A DNA stretch of 64,000 nt from assembly GCA_963824935.1 (NCBI GenBank), contig CAWGRF010000024.1, forward strand, positions 269,649 through 333,648. Reading direction: 5' to 3'. The notes under the pieces are model-generated. The model was not told the DNA's origin. It saw only the letters and a list, made by a program, of their open reading frames with translations, and did not search any database. Every line of letters starts with the position of its first letter. Positions within the stretch are counted from its first letter, which is position 1. Below, one piece after another: positions 1-10,710 of this stretch. The position numbers and the translations under genes were made by a program. The stretch comes from JACCZX01 sp963824935 (GTDB lineage Bacteria; Pseudomonadota; Gammaproteobacteria; Burkholderiales; Burkholderiaceae_F).

Positions 1-2
1 TT

Positions 3-773
3 ATCACCCAGAAACCGGCGCGTGAACGCACCGTTTTCAACGTGATCCGGCCGACGTGCGATGCAGTCCATACGCCCGACGGCGAAGTCGCGACTTATCG
101 CTGGGGCGATGTAGGCAAGCAACCGACGGTTGTATTGGTGCACGGATGGAACGGCTGGGCGCGGCAGCTGGAGCCGTTCGTCGAGCGACTGCAACAGCGC
201 GGTTACGCGGTGCTTGCGTTCGACCATGTCGCGCACGGTGCAAGTCCCGGCAATCGTTCGTCAATGCCTGTAATGATTCGCACCGTCGAGCACGTGCTGA
301 ACACAGTGCCAAATGTCGCCGGCGTGATCGCGCATTCGCTCGGCGCGGCCGCTGTAGCTTCGGTGCTGGCATCGAGTCGACGCGAATTGCACGGCGCGGT
401 GCTGATTGCGCCGCCGAGTGATCCGCGCCCGTACTTGTCGATGCTCGCGCGCATGCTAGGCGCGCCGCGGAAACTGCAATCGCTGATTCAGCAAGCGGCT
501 GAACGTATCGCCGGCATAGAGTTCAAGCGGCTGGTAGCGGAACCGTGGCTGGTGCGCCGCATCCGCACCCCACTGATGGTCGTGCACGATGTCGGCGATG
601 AGGAAGTGCCGATTTCGAACGGCTACGCCTATACAACGGGTTCACAGGTGCGCGTGCTGGCGACCGACGGCCTTGGACACCGGCGCATCCTGCGCGACTT
701 GCATGTCGTCGAGACGGCGACTGAGTTCGTTGCGCCTGGTCAACCGGCGTCGAGCGAACGCCTCGCCGCGTGA
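3..773 (+). CDS. alpha/beta hydrolase, 5' end outside window
   Basis: The reading frame is open to the left edge, so the true start lies upstream; a GTG at 42 is only the first start-like codon inside the window. The visible part has the alpha/beta-hydrolase pattern: an oxyanion-hole HGWNG motif, a nucleophile elbow AHSLG (a variant of GxSxG), a late Asp in VVHDVGDEEVP and a catalytic-type His in GLGHRR near the C-terminus. The fold and the Ser-Asp-His triad are well supported. The substrate cannot be told; esterases, lipases and thioesterases all share this fold. It converges on the aminopeptidase that follows, with only about 16 bp between the two stop codons. Confidence 0.8.
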   Translation: MTQKPARERTVFNVIRPTCDAVHTPDGEVATYRWGDVGKQPTVVLVHGWNGWARQLEPFVERLQQRGYAVLAFDHVAHGASPGNRSSMPVMIRTVEHVLNTVPNVAGVIAHSLGAAAVASVLASSRRELHGAVLIAPPSDPRPYLSMLARMLGAPRKLQSLIQQAAERIAGIEFKRLVAEPWLVRRIRTPLMVVHDVGDEEVPISNGYAYTTGSQVRVLATDGLGHRRILRDLHVVETATEFVAPGQPASSERLAA

Positions 774-789
774 TACAAGCCTCAAAACG

Positions 790-2626
790 CTAGATCGCAG
801 CAGTGCGCAGTTGCAGCCACGCTGCAGCCGCGCCGCTGACGTGCGGACCGACTCTGCGCCGCACTTCGGCGTGATAGGCATTGAGCCAGGCGATTTCGTC
901 GTTGCGCAACAGCGACCGCTCGATCGCGCGCGTGTCGATCGGTGACAAGGTCAACGTCTCGAACTGCAGAAATTCGCCGAACTCGCTGGGCTCATCGAGT
1001 GTGGCAGGCACATTGAGCACAAGGTTTTCGATCCGAACGCCCCAACGACCAGGACGATAAATACCCGGCTCGTTCGACGTGATCATGCCGGGCTCCATCG
1101 CGGTGGCCGGCTCGGGTGGCAGATGCGGCGTGATGCCATGCGGGCCCTCGTGCACATTCAGGAAATAGCCAACGCCATGGCCCGTGCCATGACCGAAGTC
1201 AACACCGGCGGCCCAGATCGGCGCGCGCGCGATCGTGTCGAGCATCGGACTCCGCGTGCCGCGCGGAAACTTGGCCATCGACAACGCGATCATTCCCTTC
1301 AGCACCAGCGTGTAATCGCGCCGTTGCTCTGCGGTCGTCTCACCGACCGGTACCACACGCGTGATATCGGTCGTGCCGTATTCGTATTGACCGCCGGAAT
1401 CGATCAGCAGCAGGCCGCTGCCGACTGTGCCGCGCATGCAAATCGTGGCGTGCGATTCCTCCGTTGCACGATAGTGCGGAAGCGCTCCGTTGGCGTTAAA
1501 GCCGGCAATCGGATGAAAGCTCGGGCACACGTAACCAGGCCGGCGCTCGCGCGCCTCGACGACTTTATGGCCCACCGTCATTTCGGTAATCGTTTCGTGC
1601 CCGAGCGCAGCTTCGAACCACGCGAAAAACTCGGCCAGTGCGGCGCCATCCTGTTCCATCGCGTGCCGAATGTGATGCACGTCGGCGTCGGTCTTGCGGC
1701 TCTTGGCGAGCGTCGACGGATTGATCGCTTCGATGATCGAAACATGCTCGGGCACCGACTGGCGCAAGCCAAGGGTGATGCGGCGAGGATCGACCAGCAG
1801 CTTCGCGCGCGCCGGCAGCGCTTGCAGCGTTGCGGCCGCTTTGGCATACGGCGCGAGCGCGATGCCGTCGGCTGCCAGACGGGTTTTTAAGGCGGGGCTG
1901 ATCTTGCCATCCGCTACAAACAATGTGGCTCTATCCGCATCGAGCAGCAGATGCGCAATGAACACCGGGTTGTAGCTGACATCGGCGCCGCGCAGGTTGG
2001 TCAGCCAGGCAATATCGTCCAAGGTTGATATCCAGTGGTGCGTTGCACCCGCGCTGCTCATTTGAGCACGAACCAGCGCCAGTTTTTCGCGCCGCGTCGT
2101 AGACGCATACGGTGCGACGTGCTCGTAAACGGGCTGAGCCGGCAACGCCGCGCGGCCATCCCACACATCGTTGAGCAGATCGAGATCGGTGCGTAACTTG
2201 ATGCCGCGTTCACTCAAAGCCGACTGCAGGGCGCGCGCGGCGGCCAGGCCAAGTACTGCGCCATCGACCGCCACCGTGGCACCCTGCTTCACGTGCTCAG
2301 CCAGCCAATCGACGTGCGCTGAGCTGCCGGCGCCGCTGATTTTCATCAATTCAATGCCGGTGCCGGCAAGCTGACCCTCGGCTTGTGTCCAGTAGCGGCT
2401 ATCAGCCCACAGGCCCGCAAACTTCGCCGGTGACCACCAAGGTGCCGACCGAACCGGTAAAGCCCGACAACCACTCCCGGCCCTGCCACCGCTCCGGCAG
2501 ATACTCGGATAAGTGCGGATCGCTCGACGGCACGATCACGGCGGCGACGCCTTTGAGCCGCATCGCGCGGCGCAGATTTTCAATGCGGGAACGAACCATC
2601 CCGCGGCGAGTGTCAAGCGTATCCAT
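790..2626 (-). CDS. Xaa-Pro aminopeptidase (M24B), one frameshift
   Basis: Metallo-aminopeptidase of the creatinase/aminopeptidase P family, removing N-terminal residues before proline. The N-terminal creatinase part (IVPSSDPHLSEYLPERW, then GFTGS) runs from 2626 to about 2423. It continues in another frame with WADSRYWTQ and then the catalytic M24 domain, where the metal ligands lie in DSGGQYEYGTTDITR, HGTGHGVG and NEPGIY. Near 2423 (coding strand GAAGTTTGCG) removing one base joins the halves and gives 611 codons, the usual size for the roughly 600-residue cytosolic form. The lesion looks like a one-base insertion. The gene lies 57 bp downstream of the BNR lipoprotein on the same strand. 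Confidence 0.85.
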
Positions 2627-2683
2627 GCGATGTGGGCGCGAGCAAAACTGGAGTGTAAAGCGACCCGTTTCAGCGCGCGGCGC

Positions 2684-4364
2684 CTATGGCATCGAGCGCG
2701 GGCGCTGCGACCAACCCGGAACACGGCGCTCCATCGTGCGCACGATGTGTTCATGCACGCGTTGCCTGAAATCGGCATCGGGTTGCACTGCCGCACTAGG
2801 CGCTGCGTGAAAAGCTCGAGCCGTGTCGCCCGTCACACTGACGGCAAGTGGGAGCGACCGCGTTGCCACCGCGAACACATCGGTTCGATTCATCGTGTCA
2901 CCGCTGTTGGTGCGCACATAAACTGGGATGAAAACGTTGTTGGCACTTATCAGCGCGTGGTAGTCGCCGATGAACAACCCGCGTGCGAATGGCGCGGTCG
3001 CCATGTCGAACGCGGGCGTTAGACGATTTTCCTGCCACGTTGTGCCATCTGCAGAGCGCGTAAAAATGAGTTCGGTCGGCAGTGTTGCGGGATCCGAGCT
3101 GTTCGAACGGAAGTCAAAGTAGGTGACGCCGATCGTCCCGTTGGCTCGCACATGGACGCTTGGGGTGAACGCCTGTGTGCTAGGTGACGAATTGATCTGC
3201 AACGGTGCGCTCCAAGTCAAACCGCCGTCGATCGACCGTGAGAGTGCGATGCCGTCGCGCACACCACCCGAGAAGCGCGCGTCCTGCCACACGACGAACA
3301 GATGGCCATTGGGCGCGACCGCAATCTGTGGCAAGGTCGTGCCGTCGCGGATCGCCGTTCCCGTTTCAGGATCGCGTGCGCCGATCGCAAGCAGATCGGA
3401 AGTGCGTATCGGGCCACTCCAACTTCCGCCCTTGTCACTCGAGCGGAGCACGTTCAGGGTAGCGGTGATCTGACCACCGGCACCCTCGTCGAGCTGAGTG
3501 AATAAGTTGATCAGCGTTCCATTCGGCAACACGGCGATCACGTTGCCGATGGTTTGGCTGCGCGGTCCCGGGTCGAAGATCGAGCGGGCCGCCTCCCATG
3601 TATTACCACCGTCGGTCGTGCGCGCGAACACTGCAGGGCCGCCGCCGCTCGCGGCGAGGCGATCCCACACCGCGTACACATGAGTTCGCATCGGTGGGGT
3701 CGGCGGTAATCGTGTTCTTATCGTTAAAGAAGAGCGATCCGTCGCTGATCAACGTGAATGGGTTGCTCCAGGTCCGTCCGGAGTCGGTGGAGCGGCTGAC
3801 CAGCATGGCGCTGATTGAACCCGGTGCCAGCGAAGCCCCTTCGGCTGCAAGCACCATTTGAAAAGCGTTGCCATTGGGTGCAAACGTAACCCATGGGTCG
3901 GTCGCGCGCTCGTAATTTCCGCCATTTGCGGCATTGCCTCCGGCACAGCGCGTAAACGGCGCCATCGTGCGCGTCCAAGTCGCTCCGCCGTCGAGCGTTG
4001 TTGCGGCCACCACACCGTTTGCTAGTCCGGTCGACCAGCGATCTTGTTGCCACACAGCAACGATGTTGGCGGCATTGAGCGGGTTGACTGCCGCATGTGG
4101 CTCGACTTCGGCGTTGCGATACTCGGTGCCGCCAAGTGCCCCGCCGGTGCAATTGGGGGCAAAGGGCGTATCACTCGAGACCCGAACCGGCGTGTCCCCA
4201 ATCAACGGCGGCAGCATGACGGTGGGCGGCGGCGGAGGTGGAGGCGGGGCCGGCGGGGGCGATGGTGCAGCGCCATCGGAACCGCCCCCGCAACCGATCA
4301 GTGCGACGGCAACCAGTGCACTTGAAAACAGCCAGCGACCCGCTGTCATCGACATCTCCCACAA
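2684..4364 (-). CDS. BNR/Asp-box (sialidase-like) lipoprotein, one frameshift
   Basis: Probable exported beta-propeller lipoprotein. The N-terminus has a hydrophobic signal ending in the lipobox LIGC, followed by a glycine run and a proline-rich spacer. The rest carries repeated Asp-box motifs (S-x-D-x-G-x-T-W), for example TLDGGATW, STDSGRTW, TTDGGNTW, SSDKGGSW and SIDGGLTW, typical of six-bladed sialidase-type propellers. The ORF breaks near 3684; deleting one base there joins DPTDAN to VYAVWDR and gives about 559 residues. Whether it cleaves sialic acid is unknown, since many BNR proteins of this kind only bind. A second Met six codons in (at about 4349) is an equally good start. Confidence 0.75.
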
Positions 4365-4582
4365 CCTCGTTTAACAGGGGTGCATTCTGCATTCTGACTG
4401 ATCGGCATTCAGCGGCAGCGCATGGCCTAGACTGTCCACGCGATGCTTGCGCGCAAAAATTGAACCGGAAATTGGGCGAATTCGGTAGCGTGAGGGGTCG
4501 ACCGGGGTCGTTCAGTTTGTCCTTGTCTGAGTTACGCTAAAGCCACTATAGATGCGCATGGTGATTGCACTCGATTCTTGCG

Positions 4583-7129
4583 ATGGCATCTGATCTGATA
4601 CGCAAAGCCAAGGTGCCTGCACTGGCCAGTGCAGACGCATCAGCCGGTGCCGCCCATGTCATTACCGCGTGCGACCAGTGCGGTGATTCGCTAGCAGGTC
4701 TGCGCGTAGTGCGCCGGCCGATCGGCGCCACGATGCGCGCGTTTTGCTGCGATGGTTGCGCTTTCATCGCTGAGCAGCTATTTCTGGCGCAAGCCGGCAC
4801 GCGCGATCGTGCGTCGCTGAACGCTTCAATCGCAGCGGAAGCCGAGGCGAGCCTATCGGCGATCGAAGCGGCTACGGCGGCTGGATCACATCTGCAGCTC
4901 TCGATTCGGGGCATGGTGTGCAGCGCGTGCGCATTGCTGATTGAACGCAGCGTGCGGGGTGTGCCGGGCGTCACGAAGGTAAGCGTCGACTTTGCAACGC
5001 GCACCGCTTACGTGGCGTTCGATCCCAAGTTCGTCACACGCGGCGAGTTGCAGCGGGCGATCGAGCGCGCTGGATACGACGCCGGCCGCGTTCCGCGCGA
5101 CGACGCGCAGATTGACGCACGGGCACGGCGCATCGATCTGCTGCGTGTCGTGGTCGCGTGGCTCGCTGCCGCGCAGGTATTGATGCTTTCGCTGCCGCTT
5201 TATATCGCTGCGCCGGGCGCGATGTCGGCCGATGTCGAACGGCTGTTGCAGGGAGCCAGCTTCGTGTTGGCATTGCCGGCGTTGCTCTTTTCCGCGCAGC
5301 CGCTCTACCGCGCCGCGTGGAGCCAACTGCGGATGTGGCGTGCCGGTGCAGTCGGCCTCGAGTTGCCAGCCGTGATGGCAATCAGTGCAGCGATTGCTGC
5401 GAGCGCCTTCGGCGCCATCATGGCGCGCGGTTCGATTTACTTCGATGCTGTCACGCTCGTGATCGCTCTCGCTGTCGGTGCGCGCTGGATGCTCGCAGGC
5501 GGCGAGCTTCGTTTTCGGGCGTATGTTGACGCCGCGCGGCGCCGGTCGACGCGTGCGCTACGTTTGGTGGCATTTCCCTCTTCGCTTGCGACTGAGTCGG
5601 TGACCGGCCAGCAGCTCAAGTCCGGTGCGCGCGTGCTGGTCCCGCCGGGCGAGGCAATCCCGGCCGATGGTGTCGTCGTACACGGCCGCTCGAGCTGCTC
5701 GCAATCGTCGCTAACGGGCGAATCGTTGCCGATCGAAAAATCGGCCGGCTCACCCGTGCTCGCCGGCGCAATCAACCTGGATCAACCCTTGGTGATTGAA
5801 GTCGGCCGCAGCGGTACCGAATCGAGTTCAATTGCGTTGCAGCGCATGGCCGAAGAAGCCGGTCGTGACCGGCCGCGCACAGTTGAGCTCGCGACGCGTA
5901 TCGCCGTGCCTTACTTGTGGCTAATGGCGGCGGCGACTATCGCCACGTTGCTCGGCTGGTTGCTGATCGATCCTGCGCGCGCTGCAACGAGCACCCTGGC
6001 GGTGATCATCGCCGCGTGCCCGTGCGCGCTGTTGCTGGCGACGCCTGCGGCGATTGCCGTGGCGCAGTCGGTGTTTGAGCGGCGCGGTGTGCTGGTTGCG
6101 CGCAACTCCGCGATCGAGGCGTTGGCTGGTGTCGATTTACTGGCGTGCGACAAGACGGGCACGTTGACTACCGCCGAGCCACGGCTGACACGGCAGCTGC
6201 TGCTACGCACGGCGGATCCCGAATACACGCTTGCGATCGCGGCATCGATGCAGACGCTGTCAACGCATCCGTATGCGCGCGCCTTGATCAGTGCAGTGCA
6301 GTCACTCGGTAAATCGCTGCCGCCACTGTCCGACGGCAGGGTCGAAGCGTCGGCTGGAATCGAGGCAACCGTCGGCGGCCGGCGCTATCGCTTGGGCAAG
6401 GTCGAGTTTGCGTTGAACGACAAGCAAGCGTCGCAGCGCGCCGATGTTTCCGCAATTGCAGTGCGCGAAGGGCTGCACGCCGCAAGCACGATCGTGCTAG
6501 CCGACAACGATGGCGCGGTCGCACTGTTCGTATTCGGTGAACGCCTGCGCGACGATGCAGCGACGCTGATCGATGCTGTCAACGAGCTCGGCATCGAACC
6601 AGTCGTGCTGTCCGGCGATCGCCGAGCGCCGGTGCACGGCGTGGCCGCGACGCTCGGCATCGAGCGCGCATTGACGCATCAAACGCCGCACAGCAAGTGC
6701 GAATGGGTGCTCGGTCAACAGCGCGCCGGGCATAAGGTGGCGATGCTTGGCGATGGCATCAACGATGCACCGGCGATTGCGCGCGCCGATGTTTCGATCG
6801 CCCTGGCCGATGGAGCGTCGGCGGCACAGGCGCGCGCGGACTTCATCGTGCTGTCTTCGCGCCTCGCTGACGTCGAGTTCACATTTGCCGTCGCACGACG
6901 CGCGATGCGGCTGGCACGGCAAAATCTCGGCCTCGCACTGGGATGCAATGCGAGCTTCATTGCGCTGGCGGCCGTCGGCGTTACGTCGCCGGCAGTCGCG
7001 GCCGGTGGCACTGCGGCGAGCGCACTGCTCGTGCTCGGTAACGCCGCCAGGCTGCTTCGCGTCACCGGCCGTCAAGAGACGAAATCGAATCGCGCGATCG
7101 CAAGTTCCGCGCGGTCTACCTCTGGTTGA
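4583..7129 (+). CDS. P1B-type heavy-metal ATPase, CcoI/FixI-like
   Basis: Copper-exporting-type P-ATPase of the inner membrane; CcoI/FixI members supply copper for cbb3 cytochrome oxidase assembly. In order: an N-terminal Cys-rich metal-binding region (CDQC and FCCDGC), an HMA domain with GMVCSAC, membrane helices, the actuator motif TGES, the transport-site CPC in the sixth membrane segment, the phosphorylation site DKTGTLT, the P1B HP dipeptide (STHPYARAL) and the hinge GDGINDAP. The Cys-rich region before the HMA domain points to CcoI/FixI and away from CopA. I prefer the ATG at 4583 (848 aa) to a TTG 18 bp upstream. No cco genes lie nearby, so it is an orphan here. Confidence 0.9.
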   Translation: MASDLIRKAKVPALASADASAGAAHVITACDQCGDSLAGLRVVRRPIGATMRAFCCDGCAFIAEQLFLAQAGTRDRASLNASIAAEAEASLSAIEAATAAGSHLQLSIRGMVCSACALLIERSVRGVPGVTKVSVDFATRTAYVAFDPKFVTRGELQRAIERAGYDAGRVPRDDAQIDARARRIDLLRVVVAWLAAAQVLMLSLPLYIAAPGAMSADVERLLQGASFVLALPALLFSAQPLYRAAWSQLRMWRAGAVGLELPAVMAISAAIAASAFGAIMARGSIYFDAVTLVIALAVGARWMLAGGELRFRAYVDAARRRSTRALRLVAFPSSLATESVTGQQLKSGARVLVPPGEAIPADGVVVHGRSSCSQSSLTGESLPIEKSAGSPVLAGAINLDQPLVIEVGRSGTESSSIALQRMAEEAGRDRPRTVELATRIAVPYLWLMAAATIATLLGWLLIDPARAATSTLAVIIAACPCALLLATPAAIAVAQSVFERRGVLVARNSAIEALAGVDLLACDKTGTLTTAEPRLTRQLLLRTADPEYTLAIAASMQTLSTHPYARALISAVQSLGKSLPPLSDGRVEASAGIEATVGGRRYRLGKVEFALNDKQASQRADVSAIAVREGLHAASTIVLADNDGAVALFVFGERLRDDAATLIDAVNELGIEPVVLSGDRRAPVHGVAATLGIERALTHQTPHSKCEWVLGQQRAGHKVAMLGDGINDAPAIARADVSIALADGASAAQARADFIVLSSRLADVEFTFAVARRAMRLARQNLGLALGCNASFIALAAVGVTSPAVAAGGTAASALLVLGNAARLLRVTGRQETKSNRAIASSARSTSG

Positions 7130-7211
7130 GGCGATCCCCGCCGGTATCATCCGCAGTTAGTCACCTGTAGGGCGCGCTTGCAATTAGTAAAGCGCGTGCC
7201 ATCTGCTGATC

Positions 7212-9854
7212 ATGAAAAGCGCCGATATCCGCGAGAATTTCCTGCGGTTTTTTGAATCGAACGGACACACGATCGTGCGTGCGTCGAGCCTGCTCGCGCC
7301 GTCGGACGATCCGACCCTGCTGTTCGTCAATTCCGGCATGGTGCAGTTCAAGGACGTGTTTACCGGCCGCGAAAAACGCCCGTACACACGTGCGACGACC
7401 GCGCAGAAGTCGTTGCGTGCGGGCGGCAAACACAATGACCTTGAAAACGTCGGCTACACCGCGCGGCATCACACATTCTTCGAGATGCTGGGTAATTTCA
7501 GTTTTGGCGATTACTTCAAGCGCGACGCGATCCGCTACGCATGGGAGCTGTTGACAGGGGTCTACAAGCTGCCGAAGGAAAAACTGTGGGCCACCGTTTA
7601 CATCGACGACGACGAGGCTTACGACATCTGGACCAAGGAGATCGGCGTGCCTGCCGATCGCTGTATCCGTATCGGCGACAAACCGGGCCAGCCGAAGTAT
7701 GTGTCCGACAACTTCTGGCAGATGGCCGACACCGGCCCGTGCGGGCCCTGCAGCGAGATCTTCTACGACCACGGTCCGGAAGTGGAGGGCGGTCCGCCCG
7801 GATCACCCGATGCCGAAGGCGATCGCTACATCGAAATCTGGAACCTGGTGTTCATGCAGTTCGATCGCGACGCGGCCGGTCGTCTGACGCCGTTGCCGCG
7901 TCCATGCGTCGACACCGGCATGGGCCTCGAGCGATTGGCAGCGGTGCTGCAACATGTTCATTCGAACTACGAGATCGATCTGTTTCAGCGTTTGATCAAG
8001 GCCGCGGCGCGCGAGACACGCATCCGTGACCTCGACAACAATTCTTTGAAGGTGATCGCCGATCACATACGCGCGTGCTCGTTCCTGATTGCCGATGGTG
8101 TGATTCCGGGGAATGAAGGTCGCGGTTACGTGCTGCGGCGGATCATTCGGCGCGCGCTGCGCCACGGCTACAAGCTCGGCCAGACGAAGCCATTCTTCTA
8201 CAGGATCGTGAAGGACGTGGTCGCCGAGATGGGCGCCGCGTATCCCGAACTCACCGAGCAGCAGACGCGCATCGAATCGGTGCTGCAGCAGGAGGAAGAG
8301 CGCTTCGGCGAGACGCTCGAAAACGGCATGAGGATTCTGGATGCGGCGTTGGGCCAGATGAAATCGGGCGACGCGCCGATGCTCGACGGCGAAACCGTGT
8401 TTCTGCTGTATGACACGTACGGTTTTCCGGTGGATCTGACCGGCGACATCTGCCGCGAGCGCGGCGTGGCGATCGATCATGCGGGCTTCAATGAAGCGAT
8501 GGAGCGCCAGCGCGAAACCGCGCGCGCGTCGGGCAAATTCAGGACTGCGGTCGGTGTCGAGTATGCCGGCGACAAGACGCGCTTTACCGGGTACTCATCG
8601 CTGGTAGAGGATGCGAAGGTCGTCGCGCTGTATCAGGAAGGCACACCAGTGCAACGCCTGCCCGCTGGCGCCGAAGGCATTGTCGTTTTGAACAAGACGC
8701 CGTTTTATTCGGAATCTGGCGGACAGGTCGGCGACAAAGGCGTGCTGGAATCGATCAGCGATCGGCACGTGGTTCGATTTGTAGTGAACGACACGCAAAA
8801 AATCCAGGCTGATGTGTTCGGCCACTATGGAACGCTCGAGTCAGGAAGTCTCAATGTTGGCGACGTCGTGCAGGCCAAGGTCGATGCGAACGCGCGCGAG
8901 CGCACGCGCAACAATCATTCGGCGACGCATCTGATGCACGCGGCATTGCGCAGCGTACTCGGCAAACACGTGCAGCAGCGCGGCTCATTGGTCGATGCCG
9001 AACGCACACGCTTCGATTTTTCGCACGACAAGGCAATGACCCCGGACGAGATTCGCAGAGTCGAGGACATGGTCAACACCGCGATCCGCTCGAACGCGCA
9101 GGTTTCGGCCAATGTGATGAAGTACGACGACGCGATCAAGGCCGGCGCGCTGGCGTTCTTCGGCGACAAGTACGGTGACGAAGTGCGCGTCCTGCAAATG
9201 GGAGATCACTCGATCGAGCTTTGCGGCGGCACGCACGTCGCGCGTACCGGCGACATCGGATTTTTCAAGATCGTTTCTGAAGGCGGTATAGCGGCTGGCG
9301 TGCGTCGAGTTGAGGCGGTGGCCGGTCGCGCTGCAGTTGACTACGTGCAGGCGCTGGACCGCGATCTGCAGCATGCAGCGTTCTTGCTAAAGGCGCCTGC
9401 ATCGGAAGTCGCGCAGAAGATCACGCAGATTCAGGATAACGTGAAGTCGCTCGAGAAAGAGCTTGCGCGGCTCAAGAGCAAGCTCGCGTCTTCTCAAGGC
9501 GATGAGTTGGCCGCGCAAGCCGTCGAGGTCAACGGGTTCAAAGTGCTGGCGGTATCGCTCGAAGGAGGCGATGCCAAATCGTTGCGCGAAACAATGGATC
9601 AACTGAAGAGCAAGCTGAAAAGTGCGGTGATCGTTCTCGGGGCCGTTGATAATGGTCGCGTACAACTTGCGGCCGGCGTCACTGACGATGCGACGAACAA
9701 GGTCAAGGCTGGCGACCTGGTCAACTATGTCGCGCAGCAGGTTGGCGGAAAAGGCGGCGGACGCGCCGACATGGCGATGGCCGGCGGCACTGATCCGAGC
9801 AAGTTGTCGAGCGCGCTCGCAAGCGTGAGGTCGTGGGCGGAGCAGCGGTTGTGA
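7212..9854 (+). CDS. alaS: alanyl-tRNA synthetase
   Basis: Class II synthetase charging tRNA-Ala. It opens with the canonical alaS N-terminus (MKSADIRENFLRFFE) and class II motif 1 region, then the GNFSFGDYF and DTGPCGPCSEIFYD segments of the catalytic core. The editing domain zinc motif HSATHLMHAALR lies near the middle, with the CGGTH motif further on. A C-terminal coiled-coil/DHHA1 region ends in GGKGGGRADMAMAGG. At 880 aa it has the normal full length with no frameshift, unlike valS. The next gene starts inside its stop codon (GTGA). Confidence 0.98.
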   Translation: MKSADIRENFLRFFESNGHTIVRASSLLAPSDDPTLLFVNSGMVQFKDVFTGREKRPYTRATTAQKSLRAGGKHNDLENVGYTARHHTFFEMLGNFSFGDYFKRDAIRYAWELLTGVYKLPKEKLWATVYIDDDEAYDIWTKEIGVPADRCIRIGDKPGQPKYVSDNFWQMADTGPCGPCSEIFYDHGPEVEGGPPGSPDAEGDRYIEIWNLVFMQFDRDAAGRLTPLPRPCVDTGMGLERLAAVLQHVHSNYEIDLFQRLIKAAARETRIRDLDNNSLKVIADHIRACSFLIADGVIPGNEGRGYVLRRIIRRALRHGYKLGQTKPFFYRIVKDVVAEMGAAYPELTEQQTRIESVLQQEEERFGETLENGMRILDAALGQMKSGDAPMLDGETVFLLYDTYGFPVDLTGDICRERGVAIDHAGFNEAMERQRETARASGKFRTAVGVEYAGDKTRFTGYSSLVEDAKVVALYQEGTPVQRLPAGAEGIVVLNKTPFYSESGGQVGDKGVLESISDRHVVRFVVNDTQKIQADVFGHYGTLESGSLNVGDVVQAKVDANARERTRNNHSATHLMHAALRSVLGKHVQQRGSLVDAERTRFDFSHDKAMTPDEIRRVEDMVNTAIRSNAQVSANVMKYDDAIKAGALAFFGDKYGDEVRVLQMGDHSIELCGGTHVARTGDIGFFKIVSEGGIAAGVRRVEAVAGRAAVDYVQALDRDLQHAAFLLKAPASEVAQKITQIQDNVKSLEKELARLKSKLASSQGDELAAQAVEVNGFKVLAVSLEGGDAKSLRETMDQLKSKLKSAVIVLGAVDNGRVQLAAGVTDDATNKVKAGDLVNYVAQQVGGKGGGRADMAMAGGTDPSKLSSALASVRSWAEQRL

Positions 9855-10369
9855 TCGAGTACCGGCGCGCGGCGCCAGCCGACGCGCCGGCGCTGGCTCG
9901 CTTGATGAGCGATCCGCAAGTCTTCTCCGGCCTGCTGCAGACACCTTATCCGAGCCCCGAGTTCTGGCGCAAGCGGCTCGAACAGCAAGCGGAACAGCAG
10001 GACGGGCTGCACCTACTTGCGGTTGAGCAGGGCGAGGCAATTGCAAGCGCCGGAGTGCATAGTGTCAGTGAGAGGATTCGGCGGCGGCACGCGGCCGGAC
10101 TTGGCATCTGCGTCGCGCGCGACCGGCAAAAGCAGGGAATCGGATCGGAGATGATGAGGCGGCTCCTCGACTGGTCCGACAACTGGGCCGGTTATTTGCG
10201 CATCGAGCTGAGCGTATATACCGACAATGAAGCCGCCATCACGCTTTACCGAAAGTTCGGTTTCGAAATGGAAGGGACGCATCGCGCGCATGCATTGCGT
10301 GACGGCAAGTATGTCGATTCATATTCGATGGCGCGTTTACATCCCAATCCACCGATGCTGCCGAAATGA
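9851..10369 (+). CDS. GNAT family N-acetyltransferase
   Basis: Small acetyl-CoA-dependent acyltransferase of about 172 residues. The GNAT core is clear: a beta-strand with GLGICVARDRQKQGIGSEMM (the acetyl-CoA pyrophosphate-binding R/Q-x-x-G-x-G/A loop) followed by LSVYTDNEAAITLYRKFGFEMEG, the usual motif B ending. I chose the GTG at 9851, which overlaps the alaS stop (GTGA), over a GTG 18 bp upstream inside alaS; this implies translational coupling. The general pattern is close to ribosomal-protein or amino-acid/polyamine acetylating enzymes, but the substrate is not evident. Confidence 0.87.
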   Translation: MIEYRRAAPADAPALARLMSDPQVFSGLLQTPYPSPEFWRKRLEQQAEQQDGLHLLAVEQGEAIASAGVHSVSERIRRRHAAGLGICVARDRQKQGIGSEMMRRLLDWSDNWAGYLRIELSVYTDNEAAITLYRKFGFEMEGTHRAHALRDGKYVDSYSMARLHPNPPMLPK

Positions 10370-10375
10370 GGAGTC

Positions 10376-10708
10376 ATGACGACGATGCTGGTTACTAACC
10401 TCGAACTAGTGCCCGGCCGTCGCATCCTTGCCCACTACGGCATCGTGCAGGGCAGCACCGTGCGCGCGAAGCATGTCGGCAAGGACATTTTCGCGGGCCT
10501 GAAGAACATTGTCGGCGGCGAGTTGAAGGGCTACACCGAGCTGATGCAGGAGGCGCGCCAGGAAGCGATCGACCGAATGATTGCCGAGGCCCGATCGATG
10601 GGAGCAAATGCGGTTTTGAATGTTCGATTTGCAACGACGTCGATCGCCGCTGGCGCCGCCGAAATTCTTGCCTACGGCAGCGCAGTTCAACTGGACGGGG
10701 CGAGTTAG
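10376..10708 (+). CDS. YbjQ family (UPF0145) protein
   Basis: A 110-residue protein of the YbjQ/UPF0145 family, a small pentamer-forming fold of unknown role sometimes described as heavy-metal binding. Family hallmarks are LVTNLELVPGRRI at the start, GSTVRAKHVGKDIFAGLKNIVGGELKGYTELMQEAR in the middle and GANAVLNVRFATTSI later. It follows the acetyltransferase by 6 bp and precedes a second YbjQ-type gene by 2 bp, so the run is probably one operon. No metal-ligand cluster is obvious. Confidence 0.88.
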   Translation: MTTMLVTNLELVPGRRILAHYGIVQGSTVRAKHVGKDIFAGLKNIVGGELKGYTELMQEARQEAIDRMIAEARSMGANAVLNVRFATTSIAAGAAEILAYGSAVQLDGAS

Positions 10709-10710
10709 CC

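Noticed and set aside
1123..1890. 255-codon plus-strand frame opposite the Xaa-Pro aminopeptidase
   Set aside because: Antisense shadow; the minus strand shows all M24 metal ligands.
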